Origin: JAVBOF01 sp031550915
GTDB taxonomy: Bacteria; Bacillota; Clostridia; Christensenellales; MGBC116941
Assembly (NCBI GenBank): GCA_031550915.1
Contig: JAVBOF010000158.1
Location: 1-22,702 of the forward strand
Direction of reading: 5' to 3'
Length of the DNA: 22,702 bases
Shown here: positions 6,488-13,834 of the stretch, in pieces
Layout: each line of letters begins with the position of its first letter
Numbering within the stretch: the first letter of the stretch is position 1
The notes under the pieces: generated by a model
What the model saw: only the letters and a program-made list of their open reading frames with translations
Databases searched by the model: none
What the model was told of the DNA's origin: nothing
Made by a program: the position numbers and the translations under genes

Positions 6488-7261
6488 TCATTTTTCAATC
6501 TTTACGGATTTATTAATCACCTTGCTGATAATTCTATAGGCTAAAGAGCCGATCGCGGATTTAAAAGGGTTGATCCTGCGAGGGTAACTTTTATTGGAAA
6601 AAACCGAGTTTAGCCAGAATTCGTTATCGCATTGGGAGATGATTTTTTTGCCGCTGTTCATTCCGCGAAAGGAATTATGAACCGCAACGCTTTCTAGCGT
6701 TGGGGCGGTATATTTGTTCTTCACGATGGCTTCGTAAAAGCTTTTTGCCGTTTTTTCAACCTGAATTTTCTGCTTATCTGTCAGTGAAAACGGAACGGTC
6801 CTTATTTTGCAGCTCAAACTGCTAATATATCCAACGCCCCAATGCCCTAAAACAGACCGTAAATAATCAGCGATTTTTTTATCTCCGGCACCGGCGGTCG
6901 TGGTGATAATAAGTCCTTTTTTTTCGAAAAGCCTTGGCCTGTGGAAATAATAGGAAAGATGGTCGATAAGGTTTTTCATCGCTGCATTGATATGCAATGA
7001 ATAAACGGTTCCGCTAACTATCAACGCATCACTGTCTTCCAAGCCTTTGGCAATGGGCTCCATAACGCTTCTATGGGGGCAATATTGCTCTCCTTTATCA
7101 AAGCATACATGGCAGGATGTACAAAACGGCAGGTCAAGATCGCTTACAAAGATTTCTTCAATATCAATATCACCCAGCGCTCTGAGCTTTTCCGTTACAG
7201 TCCGGGTCAAGCTGTAGGTATTTCCTTTTCGCATACTGCTATGGATAACGATAATCTTCAT
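6488..7261 (-). CDS. Flavodoxin-family protein with compact Cys motif and C-terminal extension
   Basis: A 257-residue protein. The flavodoxin-like domain begins MKIIVIHSSMRKGNTYSL, an FMN phosphate loop. Cysteines are spaced C47-x2-C50-x2-C53-x7-C61, fitting the compact motif of iron-sulfur flavoproteins (CX2CX2CX4-7C), so a 4Fe-4S cluster is plausible. SGTVYSLHINAAMKNLIDHL (from about residue 85) is the second flavin-contact loop. Residues about 190-257 form a basic extension with aromatic residues that is unlike the shorter paralogue at 1167-1829. An upstream TTG/ATG would add 15 residues, but ATG at 7261 has AAGGA about 8 nt upstream and begins the fold correctly. It has its own promoter and is divergent from the FNT channel. 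Probable redox role, substrate unknown. Confidence 0.85.
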   Translation of the reverse strand: MKIIVIHSSMRKGNTYSLTRTVTEKLRALGDIDIEEIFVSDLDLPFCTSCHVCFDKGEQYCPHRSVMEPIAKGLEDSDALIVSGTVYSLHINAAMKNLIDHLSYYFHRPRLFEKKGLIITTTAGAGDKKIADYLRSVLGHWGVGYISSLSCKIRTVPFSLTDKQKIQVEKTAKSFYEAIVKNKYTAPTLESVAVHNSFRGMNSGKKIISQCDNEFWLNSVFSNKSYPRRINPFKSAIGSLAYRIISKVINKSVKIEK

Positions 7262-7313
7262 TATTCGATCCTTTCTTTGGAAAATGCTTCTTCCGGCATA
7301 TATCAATATAGTT

Positions 7314-7342
7314 ATTATAATTTCAATCTGCTACGTTAACAA
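7314..7342 (-). promoter_or_regulatory. Candidate promoter of the second flavodoxin-family gene
   Basis: On the minus strand TTGTTA (7337-7342) and a perfect TATAAT (7314-7319) are 17 bp apart, about 55 bases upstream of the ATG at 7261. It is back to back with the FNT promoter at 7380-7407. Confidence 0.5.
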
Positions 7343-7379
7343 GTTATTAAGGATCTATTTACCAACCGCCGCTATTTTA

Positions 7380-7407
7380 TTGAAAAAATCACAAAAAAAG
7401 GTATAAT
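7380..7407 (+). promoter_or_regulatory. Promoter of the formate/nitrite channel gene
   Basis: TTGAAA (7380-7385) and TATAAT (7402-7407) are separated by 16 bp in an A-rich stretch. Transcription would start near 7414, giving a leader of about 65 nt before the ATG at 7480. No obvious Crp/Fnr-type palindrome overlaps it. Confidence 0.6.
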
Positions 7408-7479
7408 AAAAAAGTGCATTAGTATCGGATCTGAATAATTTATAGAGATAATACCAGCGTTCTGCAAATCGGAGGGCAA

Positions 7480-8400
7480 ATGAGCTTTTTGAATGCTTCA
7501 GAGGTCACCGCCAACTATGTCGAAGCCGGCGTCCAAAAAACGAGGTATCCTATCACAAAAACCATTCTTTTGGCTACTCTTGCTGGTTGTATCATAGCTC
7601 TTGCTGGGGCAGTGACCAGCACGGCAACGCATGGCTTTGAAAATATGGGATTGATAAAGCTGGTTTCCGGACTATTGTTTCCATTTGGTCTTGGAATAGT
7701 AGTATTAAGCGGTTCGGAGCTTTTTACCGGCAGTTGCCTAATATCGATATCCGTATTCGAGAAAAGATTAAAAATCTCATCGATGTTGAGCAATTGGCTT
7801 TTAGTTTATATAGGCAATTTTATCGGTAGCATAATAGTGGCTGCTGCATGCGCTTTTTTTGGGCAACTGGGCATATCGGGCGGATTACTGGCTGCATACA
7901 CAATAAAAATTGCGGCGGCCAAGTGCGCGTTACCCTTTGCAAATGGTATTGTGCTGGGGATATTCTGTAACCTGCTGGTTTGCTTTGGCGTTTTATTATC
8001 ACTTTCGGCGAAGGATACTACTGGCAAGATACTTGGTTGTTATCTCCCCGTTTCGTTTTTCGTTATCTGCGGATTTGAACACTGTATTGCAAATATGTTC
8101 TTTGTCCCTGCCGGACTTTTCGCTATGCAGGTACCCGAATATGCGGCAAAGGCTATTGAGCTTGGCATAGACACCGGCGCTCTGACATGGGGAAGGTTTT
8201 TAGCGTGCAATCTATTGCCGGTGACGATTGGGAACATCCTTGGCGGGGCGGGGCTTGGCGCCGTTATGTGGGCTTGCTACTTAAGAAAGCCTTTAAAAGT
8301 CAAAGGCCTAACAAAGCGCGCTTCAGTCCCACATGTAAATAATGAAAATGCCGGAACACCGGGCTATGATATTGAAAAGGCTGCCGGTGACAGGCAATAG
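7480..8400 (+). CDS. Formate/nitrite transporter (FNT) family channel, FocA-like
   Basis: A 306-residue membrane protein with the six-helix FNT fold; family members form pentamers passing formate, nitrite or hydrosulfide. Motifs are GSELFTGSCL (about residue 78), the mid-protein NLLVCFGVLLSLSAKDTTGK, GFEHCIANMFFVPAGLF (about residue 200, containing the conserved pore His) and NLLPVTIGNILGGAGLGA (from about 247). GFEHCIANMF resembles FocA, so formate is the best guess, but the substrate cannot be read with certainty. The last 30 residues are a hydrophilic cytosolic tail. ATG at 7480 with GGAGGG 3-4 nt upstream. It ends 13 bp before the convergent hybrid kinase. A fermentative anaerobe exporting or importing formate fits the rest of the window. 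Confidence 0.92.
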   Translation: MSFLNASEVTANYVEAGVQKTRYPITKTILLATLAGCIIALAGAVTSTATHGFENMGLIKLVSGLLFPFGLGIVVLSGSELFTGSCLISISVFEKRLKISSMLSNWLLVYIGNFIGSIIVAAACAFFGQLGISGGLLAAYTIKIAAAKCALPFANGIVLGIFCNLLVCFGVLLSLSAKDTTGKILGCYLPVSFFVICGFEHCIANMFFVPAGLFAMQVPEYAAKAIELGIDTGALTWGRFLACNLLPVTIGNILGGAGLGAVMWACYLRKPLKVKGLTKRASVPHVNNENAGTPGYDIEKAAGDRQ

Positions 8401-8413
8401 TGACCGTTATGGG

Positions 8414-11400
8414 CTAATGGCTGAATTTCCTTAAAATAGCCATCAGTGACGGTATATCTATCGGCTTTGCAAGGTGCCCGTTCATACCCGAAGCCAAGGC
8501 TTCGTCGATGTCCTCTTTGTATGCATGCGCGGTCATAGCGATTATCGGAATATCCTTAGCGTTTGGATGCTCCAGCAACCGTATTTCTTTAGTGGCATCG
8601 TACCCGTTCATTTCCGGCATTTGGATATCCATAAAGATCATATCGTAATGATCTTTAGCGGATTCCTTAAATTTATTTACGGCAATCCTTCCATTTTCTG
8701 CTTCATCGATAATAGCGCCGGTCTTTGAAACGATCTCCATAAAAATATACCGGTTTATGTCTATATCCTCGGTCAATAGTATTCTGTGTCCAGACATATC
8801 CAGATCTTCAACGATATCGGATACATCGTCTTCAGTAAGTTTGCCCTTTTTGAATGAAAGGTCAAAATAAAAAACGGACCCATTATCTATTTCGCTTTCA
8901 ATATTTATATTCCCGCCCATCAGATCTATAAGCGTTTTACTGATAGAAAGACCAAGGCCGGTACCTCCAAACCTTGCGGCAATCGTATTATCCGCCTGTT
9001 CAAATGGGACGAAAAGATGCGCGATCTGCACATCTGTCATTCCAATACCATTATCCTCAATGGTAAACCGAAGGCTTATATCATCGATTGTTTCGTTTAA
9101 AACATCTATGTTGAATCTGACCTCGCCGTCTCGATCGGTAAACTTTACAGCGTTGCCCAAAAGATTTATAAATACCTGGTTCAGCCTTAGCCTGTCTCCG
9201 ATTATCACCGTATCGGATGGAGTATTCAAATTGCAGGAGTATATGATATTCTTCTCATCACATTTAGGCTTTATCATGGTATTTACGTCGGCAATGCTCT
9301 CGCCGAGGCTAAATGGCTCCATCGCAAGCTCCAGCTTATTGGATTCGATTTTGGACATATCCAGAACATCATTAACTATACTCAACAAATGCCTTGACGA
9401 TGTAAGGATCTGGTTTATAGAGAACATGATTTTGTTTTCCCCAGTCAGCGAGGCTTTGACTATCTCCGTCATCCCGATTATCGCGTTCAGTGGCGTCCGT
9501 ATTTCATGGCTCATCCTTGCAAGGAAGGAACTCTTTGCCATTGAAGCAACCCGTGCGGCTTCTTCTGCGGCTTTGCGGTCGGTAACGTCGCGGGAAATTC
9601 CCATTATCCCCACCACTTCACCGTTTTGAATCATAGGTGATTTTATTGTCTCGATCAGCCTCTTTGTACCATCGGGGTAAACGGCTACTTCTTCTATAGT
9701 CTCGCGTATGCCCCTGTCGGTTATCCTTCTATCGGCCGCCATAAATTCCTTCGCCATCTCCTGGTCAACTTTAAATACATCAACATCGTTATAACCAATG
9801 ATTTTAGACGCATCCAACCCGGCAAACTGTTCAAAACTGGGGTTAACGCTGATGAAATTACCATCGAGATCTTTACAGAACACAATATCGGGAATGGCAT
9901 TGTATATAGTTGTCAGAGTAGCGGTTTGAAGTTCCAGCTCTTTAGTTCTTTCTCTAACCGTGTCTTCGAGCGCTTTTCGCATGGCGCGGTTTCTAAGAAG
10001 GAAAACTACGAGCATGATAACCGAAATGACAAGCAGTGCCGAAAAAGCGATCATTACCAAAAGCCTTGCGCTGGCAAGCTCGGAGGAGTAGTCGAAGACC
10101 TTGCTTGTCCAACGTTTTGATATAAGGTCCGGTCTTGTGTAGGGCTGGGCTTTATCTATTATCGAGCACAATATCCTTTCATTTTTATTGAACCCAAACA
10201 AGGCTTCGTTTGGATAGTTGAAATGGATATTTGTTTTGTATCCCGGATTCTTATAATAATTCGTTTGGCTTAACAGAAGCGCCTCCGAAGCCATCATCAA
10301 ATCAACTTCGCCATTCTCAAGAGCGCTAAAGGCTTTTTCCATATTGATATATAGCTTTGGTTTAACACTCGGGAACCATTTTGTGAAGAGATCCTCATAC
10401 GCCGTCCCCTCGATAACGCCGATTTTCTTGCTCAAAATCTGGTACATTTCAAGATCCGGGTAATCCGCACGTGATAGCATTGCATAGTAGGTTGTTGTAT
10501 ACGGTTCGGCTGCCCAAATGAAATTTTTGCTGCGCTCATCAGAATATAAAAGTTCGGAAATGAGCGCGGCTTTACCCGTCTCAAGGTAATCCTGCATCTC
10601 GACCCACGTTGTTGTACCGGTTGTAACGGTTTCAAATTGTAGGCCGGTAGATTTGGATATTTCTTTCAGAACGTCAGGAACGATGCCCTGAAAGTCTCTG
10701 TCCACAGTATTATAAAAACAGATAGGATAGTTATCCGCTTCCAATGCCACGGGTATCTTTTTGCCTGCACCAGTTTTGTCTTCTATATAGGTTTTTTCTT
10801 CAGCAGTAAGCTTCTCAAAAAGTCGGTAGGTTCGATAATCACTAACACCCTCCGCATAGAGGCCTGTTAGTATTTCGATGCCTCCGTTCTCAATATATTT
10901 ATCCATTACGCTGATTATCGGGGCGAGCTCTTCGTTTGCTGTTGAAAGTGAAACTGGTATATAGAGAAGAGGGAAAACGACTTCGGACTTTATTTTTGAA
11001 TCATCAAAATAACTTTCCGAAGTGCTTTCACTAACAAAGCCGTCGATAGTACCATTTTCTAGCATGCTCGTGGCGGTTTCAAAATTATCGGCATCAAATT
11101 GTTCAAAAGTATCGGTATAGGCGGTTTTAAAATACTCCAAATGCACCGAACCCGGCAAAAAACCAATATTCGGTTTTCTGGTTTTCGCAATTGTATGGAT
11201 ATCCTTTGCATTATTGAGCATATACATATTTAGCGAATGCTCGGCGATCGCATTTGTCATAAAAAAAGTCTTTATACGTTCTTCGTTTTTGGTCAAATTT
11301 CCCGTAAAGTCTATTTTCCCTTGTTCGATTCCGGGCATCAGTTCATCCCATTCATAAAGTTCGGGCAAAAACTCGATATCGAATAATGATGACAAAAGAT

Positions 11401-11653
11401 TGCAAAAACGCGCGGTAAAACCTTTGACCTCACCGTTTTCGATAAATGATTCCGTAGTAAAAAGTGAACCATAGATAAAAGAAGGGTATTTGGATCTTAG
11501 CGCCTCGATTTTTGTGATTTCATCCTGGGTAATGCCGCGTATCGACTTATATCCGGCAATTTTATTTGAAGCGGAGTTTGCTTCGCCGGCTAATGCTGTT
11601 GAAATATTAAACAAAACCAATAGAAAAACCAGAATTATAGATAATTTTTTCAA
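8414..11653 (-). CDS. Hybrid sensor histidine kinase with two extracytoplasmic SBP_bac_3-type domains, PAS and receiver
   Basis: A 1079-residue membrane sensor. Order: signal sequence (KKLSIILVFLLVLF to about 25); two tandem periplasmic-binding-like modules at about 40-285 and 295-520 (the second has GIVPDVLKEISKSTGLQFE); membrane helix 528-552; PAS about 580-690 (IPDIVFCKDLDGNFISVNPS); HisKA with phospho-accepting His716 in SHEIRTPLNA; HATPase with NAVKFTD, DNGIGM and GGTGLGLSI; receiver with phospho-Asp1009 in FMDIQMPEMNG. The open frame runs to ATG 11701, but that start has no ribosome site and lies about 11 nt from the predicted transcript start. TTG at 11653 has AGGGTG 5 nt upstream and gives a standard signal peptide, so it is preferred. 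Paired binding modules of this kind sense amino acids or other small ligands in BvgS/EvgS-type kinases. No dedicated response regulator adjoins it. Confidence 0.93.
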   Translation of the reverse strand: MKKLSIILVFLLVLFNISTALAGEANSASNKIAGYKSIRGITQDEITKIEALRSKYPSFIYGSLFTTESFIENGEVKGFTARFCNLLSSLFDIEFLPELYEWDELMPGIEQGKIDFTGNLTKNEERIKTFFMTNAIAEHSLNMYMLNNAKDIHTIAKTRKPNIGFLPGSVHLEYFKTAYTDTFEQFDADNFETATSMLENGTIDGFVSESTSESYFDDSKIKSEVVFPLLYIPVSLSTANEELAPIISVMDKYIENGGIEILTGLYAEGVSDYRTYRLFEKLTAEEKTYIEDKTGAGKKIPVALEADNYPICFYNTVDRDFQGIVPDVLKEISKSTGLQFETVTTGTTTWVEMQDYLETGKAALISELLYSDERSKNFIWAAEPYTTTYYAMLSRADYPDLEMYQILSKKIGVIEGTAYEDLFTKWFPSVKPKLYINMEKAFSALENGEVDLMMASEALLLSQTNYYKNPGYKTNIHFNYPNEALFGFNKNERILCSIIDKAQPYTRPDLISKRWTSKVFDYSSELASARLLVMIAFSALLVISVIMLVVFLLRNRAMRKALEDTVRERTKELELQTATLTTIYNAIPDIVFCKDLDGNFISVNPSFEQFAGLDASKIIGYNDVDVFKVDQEMAKEFMAADRRITDRGIRETIEEVAVYPDGTKRLIETIKSPMIQNGEVVGIMGISRDVTDRKAAEEAARVASMAKSSFLARMSHEIRTPLNAIIGMTEIVKASLTGENKIMFSINQILTSSRHLLSIVNDVLDMSKIESNKLELAMEPFSLGESIADVNTMIKPKCDEKNIIYSCNLNTPSDTVIIGDRLRLNQVFINLLGNAVKFTDRDGEVRFNIDVLNETIDDISLRFTIEDNGIGMTDVQIAHLFVPFEQADNTIAARFGGTGLGLSISKTLIDLMGGNINIESEIDNGSVFYFDLSFKKGKLTEDDVSDIVEDLDMSGHRILLTEDIDINRYIFMEIVSKTGAIIDEAENGRIAVNKFKESAKDHYDMIFMDIQMPEMNGYDATKEIRLLEHPNAKDIPIIAMTAHAYKEDIDEALASGMNGHLAKPIDIPSLMAILRKFSH

Positions 11654-11699
11654 TCCAGCACCCTGTTTCAGTTTAGTCCAGCATAATAAACCAAATTTC

Positions 11700-11716
11700 A
11701 TACGGTTTTACCGTAT
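11700..11716. promoter_or_regulatory. 17-bp inverted repeat, candidate operator
   Basis: ATACGGT (11700-11706), TTT, ACCGTAT (11710-11716): perfect 7-bp arms around 3 bases. It covers the predicted transcription start of the hybrid kinase and sits beside overlapping divergent promoters. The position suits a repressor or autoregulator site; the protein that binds is unknown. Confidence 0.45.
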
Positions 11717-11718
11717 AT

Positions 11719-11748
11719 ATAATAACATATTTACATTATTATTCACAA
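11719..11748 (-). promoter_or_regulatory. Candidate promoter of the hybrid kinase gene
   Basis: On the minus strand TTGTGA (11743-11748) and TATTAT (11719-11724) are 18 bp apart. The start would fall near 11712, inside the inverted repeat, giving a leader of about 60 nt to the preferred TTG start at 11653. Confidence 0.4.
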
Positions 11749-11757
11749 TTGTATAAT
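11730..11757 (+). promoter_or_regulatory. Candidate upstream forward promoter of the kinase/regulator operon
   Basis: TTTACA (11730-11735) and TATAAT (11752-11757) are 16 bp apart. It overlaps the minus-strand promoter and the palindrome ACAATTGT (11745-11752). A transcript would carry a leader of about 280 nt before the ATG at 12047. The stretch 11760-11940 holds no convincing gene. Confidence 0.45.
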
Positions 11758-11944
11758 ACTATAATTCTAACAAATATGCATTAAAGGCACAATGGGTATA
11801 TATTTTTGACGCATCAGGAATATCCGTTACCGTTCGCGGATTTTGACATGAATAGTTTATGCGATTTTATCCGTTGATAGCCGCAGGCTTTCGATTTTAC
11901 CAATAGTTTGGCAGACGAAACATCCATGACTGAGGAGAGCCGGT

Positions 11945-11972
11945 TTGACAATCTCTATCATTGAATTATAAT
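11945..11972 (+). promoter_or_regulatory. Consensus sigma-A promoter of the YesM-type kinase operon
   Basis: TTGACA (11945-11950), 16 bp, TATAAT (11967-11972): both boxes match perfectly. Start near 11980, leaving a leader of about 67 nt before ATG 12047. Confidence 0.7.
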
Positions 11973-12046
11973 TAATACATCTATATCTAAATGTTCAACT
12001 GAGAAATTTCCGTTCTATGTGATATATCCTTTGGAGGGTGCCCCAA

Positions 12047-13834
12047 ATGCGCATCAAGGATCTGTTAGTACAATTGAAGGATAAAACGCTGCAGCGGCGG
12101 TTGCTAAAATACTTCCTGCTGTTTTCAATTATTCCTATAGTAGTATTGGGAGCAGCCTTTTATACCATTTCTAACCGTGTTATCATACAAATGGCCAGCA
12201 CATATAGCTTAAACACAATGGACAGGGTAAATACCGAGCTCGAAGATCTATTTAAGATTTCTACAAGGGCCGCAAATATTGCGGCGGACATGCCAATGAT
12301 CCAGGAATCTTTACGTAAGGATTTTATAGACGTTAAAGACAGATACGCAACTGACCTTCTTATAAGCAGTGAACTTGCCTATGCTTCCTACTATAATGAA
12401 ATACACGGGCTTGATGTGGTGGGTAACAACGGAGGAGAGTATAAATCCCATTTCCGGTCGTTTAAACAAGATGATCTAACGTCAGAGGGATGGTACCAAA
12501 GGATAGTCAATGACGGTAAAATCGTCTGGTTTCCGCCACACGAAGGCTCTTTTGCAACTCAAACAGTTGGAGAGGATATTATAACTCTGGGCATGCCGAT
12601 CGTCGATAAGAAGGATGGAAAGATATCCGGTGTTGTTTTGGTTGATATACTCCAGAGTAAAATACTGGAGATCATCAACTCCCGGCTTGGCAAAAGCGGT
12701 TACTTCATAATAATGGATCAGCACAACAATATTATCTTGCAGCCGGACGTCGATACTGAATTGGTTGCCATCGACGAAATCAAGAACAAAATCGGTCAGA
12801 TAAATGATGGGGAAACCCATACATTCAATCTTCAAAAAGCGATGATAGTGACGAAATCTTCGGGAATAACCGGCTGGAAACTGGTTGGAATAATACCCGC
12901 TTCCGAACTGCAGGCTAACAGCGCCATGATAGGATGGATAATCGCTCTGGCGGTAATAGTAATCGTATTTTTTTCCGCGTTCATCGCATGGAGGCTTTCA
13001 TCGAGCGTATCCTTGCCCATCAAAAAAATGACAAAGCTTATGAAGAAAGTTGAAGAAGGCGATTTGAACATCAATATCGACTTAAAGGGTGAAGATGAGA
13101 TCGTTCAACTCGGGCATAGTTTCAACCATATGATCGGTGAGATCAATGAGTTGATGCAAAAGGTATATACTGAACAGACCAATTTGAGAAAGGCGGAATT
13201 CCGCGCTTTGCAGGCACAGATAAACCCTCATTTTCTATACAACACACTGGATTCTATTATATGGCTAGCGCGTGAAAATAAAAACCATGACATTATAACG
13301 ATGATCTCCTCGCTTACAAAACTCTTCAGGATAGGCATCAGTAAGGGTTCTGAAATGATTTCGATAGAACAGGAGATAGAACACGTTGCGAGCTATCTCA
13401 CAATACAGCATATACGTTACAAGAATAAATTCAATTATATAATCCGTGTTGATCCAAGAATCAATAACTATCTTACGCTTAAACTTATCTTGCAGCCGCT
13501 GGTAGAAAACGCGATATATCACGGTATAAAGATGAAAAAGGAATATGGCACGATAAGAATAGTCGGAAGTGAGCAGGATGATTGTATAGTTTTTGAGGTA
13601 AGCGATACCGGCATAGGCATGAATGAGGAAGAATTGGAAAAGCTCATGGAATATCTAAACAGGGATGATATACAGGAATCCAGATCAAAAGGCTATGGCA
13701 TTAGAAATGTTCAGCAGAGGATAAAGATTTTCTTTGGAAACGAATACGGTTTACATTATTTTAGCAAATCTGGTGAAGGGACGACAGTTATCGTTAAGAT
13801 TCCAAAGAGGCAGGAGGGAGAATCTTATGTATAA
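12047..13834 (+). CDS. YesM-type sensor histidine kinase (dCache-like sensor, HAMP, His_kinase, HATPase)
   Basis: A 595-residue membrane kinase. Membrane helix 1 is at about 21-43 (YFLLFSIIPIVVLGAAFY). An extracytoplasmic dCache-like sensor spans about 45-290 (GWYQRIVNDGKIVWFPPH; later GYFIIMDQHNNIILQPD). Helix 2 is about 293-313, then HAMP to about 365. The His_kinase motif is QAQINPHFLYNTLD with phospho-accepting His395. The ATPase domain has LVENAIYHG (485-493) and DTGIGM (about 520). A GTG at 12038 is in frame, but it lies inside the ribosome site GGAGGGTG, so ATG at 12047 (6 nt downstream) is the real start. It overlaps the response regulator gene by 8 bp and leads a kinase-regulator-binding protein operon. 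In this family the cognate partner is the adjacent AraC-type regulator, and the systems often control carbohydrate uptake. Confidence 0.95.
   Translation: MRIKDLLVQLKDKTLQRRLLKYFLLFSIIPIVVLGAAFYTISNRVIIQMASTYSLNTMDRVNTELEDLFKISTRAANIAADMPMIQESLRKDFIDVKDRYATDLLISSELAYASYYNEIHGLDVVGNNGGEYKSHFRSFKQDDLTSEGWYQRIVNDGKIVWFPPHEGSFATQTVGEDIITLGMPIVDKKDGKISGVVLVDILQSKILEIINSRLGKSGYFIIMDQHNNIILQPDVDTELVAIDEIKNKIGQINDGETHTFNLQKAMIVTKSSGITGWKLVGIIPASELQANSAMIGWIIALAVIVIVFFSAFIAWRLSSSVSLPIKKMTKLMKKVEEGDLNINIDLKGEDEIVQLGHSFNHMIGEINELMQKVYTEQTNLRKAEFRALQAQINPHFLYNTLDSIIWLARENKNHDIITMISSLTKLFRIGISKGSEMISIEQEIEHVASYLTIQHIRYKNKFNYIIRVDPRINNYLTLKLILQPLVENAIYHGIKMKKEYGTIRIVGSEQDDCIVFEVSDTGIGMNEEELEKLMEYLNRDDIQESRSKGYGIRNVQQRIKIFFGNEYGLHYFSKSGEGTTVIVKIPKRQEGESYV

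Noticed and set aside
9060..9629. A 189-codon open frame on the plus strand inside the hybrid kinase
   Set aside because: It is antisense to the well-conserved HisKA and HATPase regions and shows no recognisable domain; a shadow frame.
11800..11940. Protein-like frame between the two kinase loci, interrupted by TGA and TAG
   Set aside because: Translation gives about 33 then 29 codons of plausible residues, but there is no start, ribosome site or recognisable similarity; chance is as likely as a pseudogene.
13734..13826. Longer N-terminus for the response regulator
   Set aside because: The extra 31 residues lie inside the kinase gene, do not fit the receiver fold, and the strong ribosome site precedes ATG 13827.
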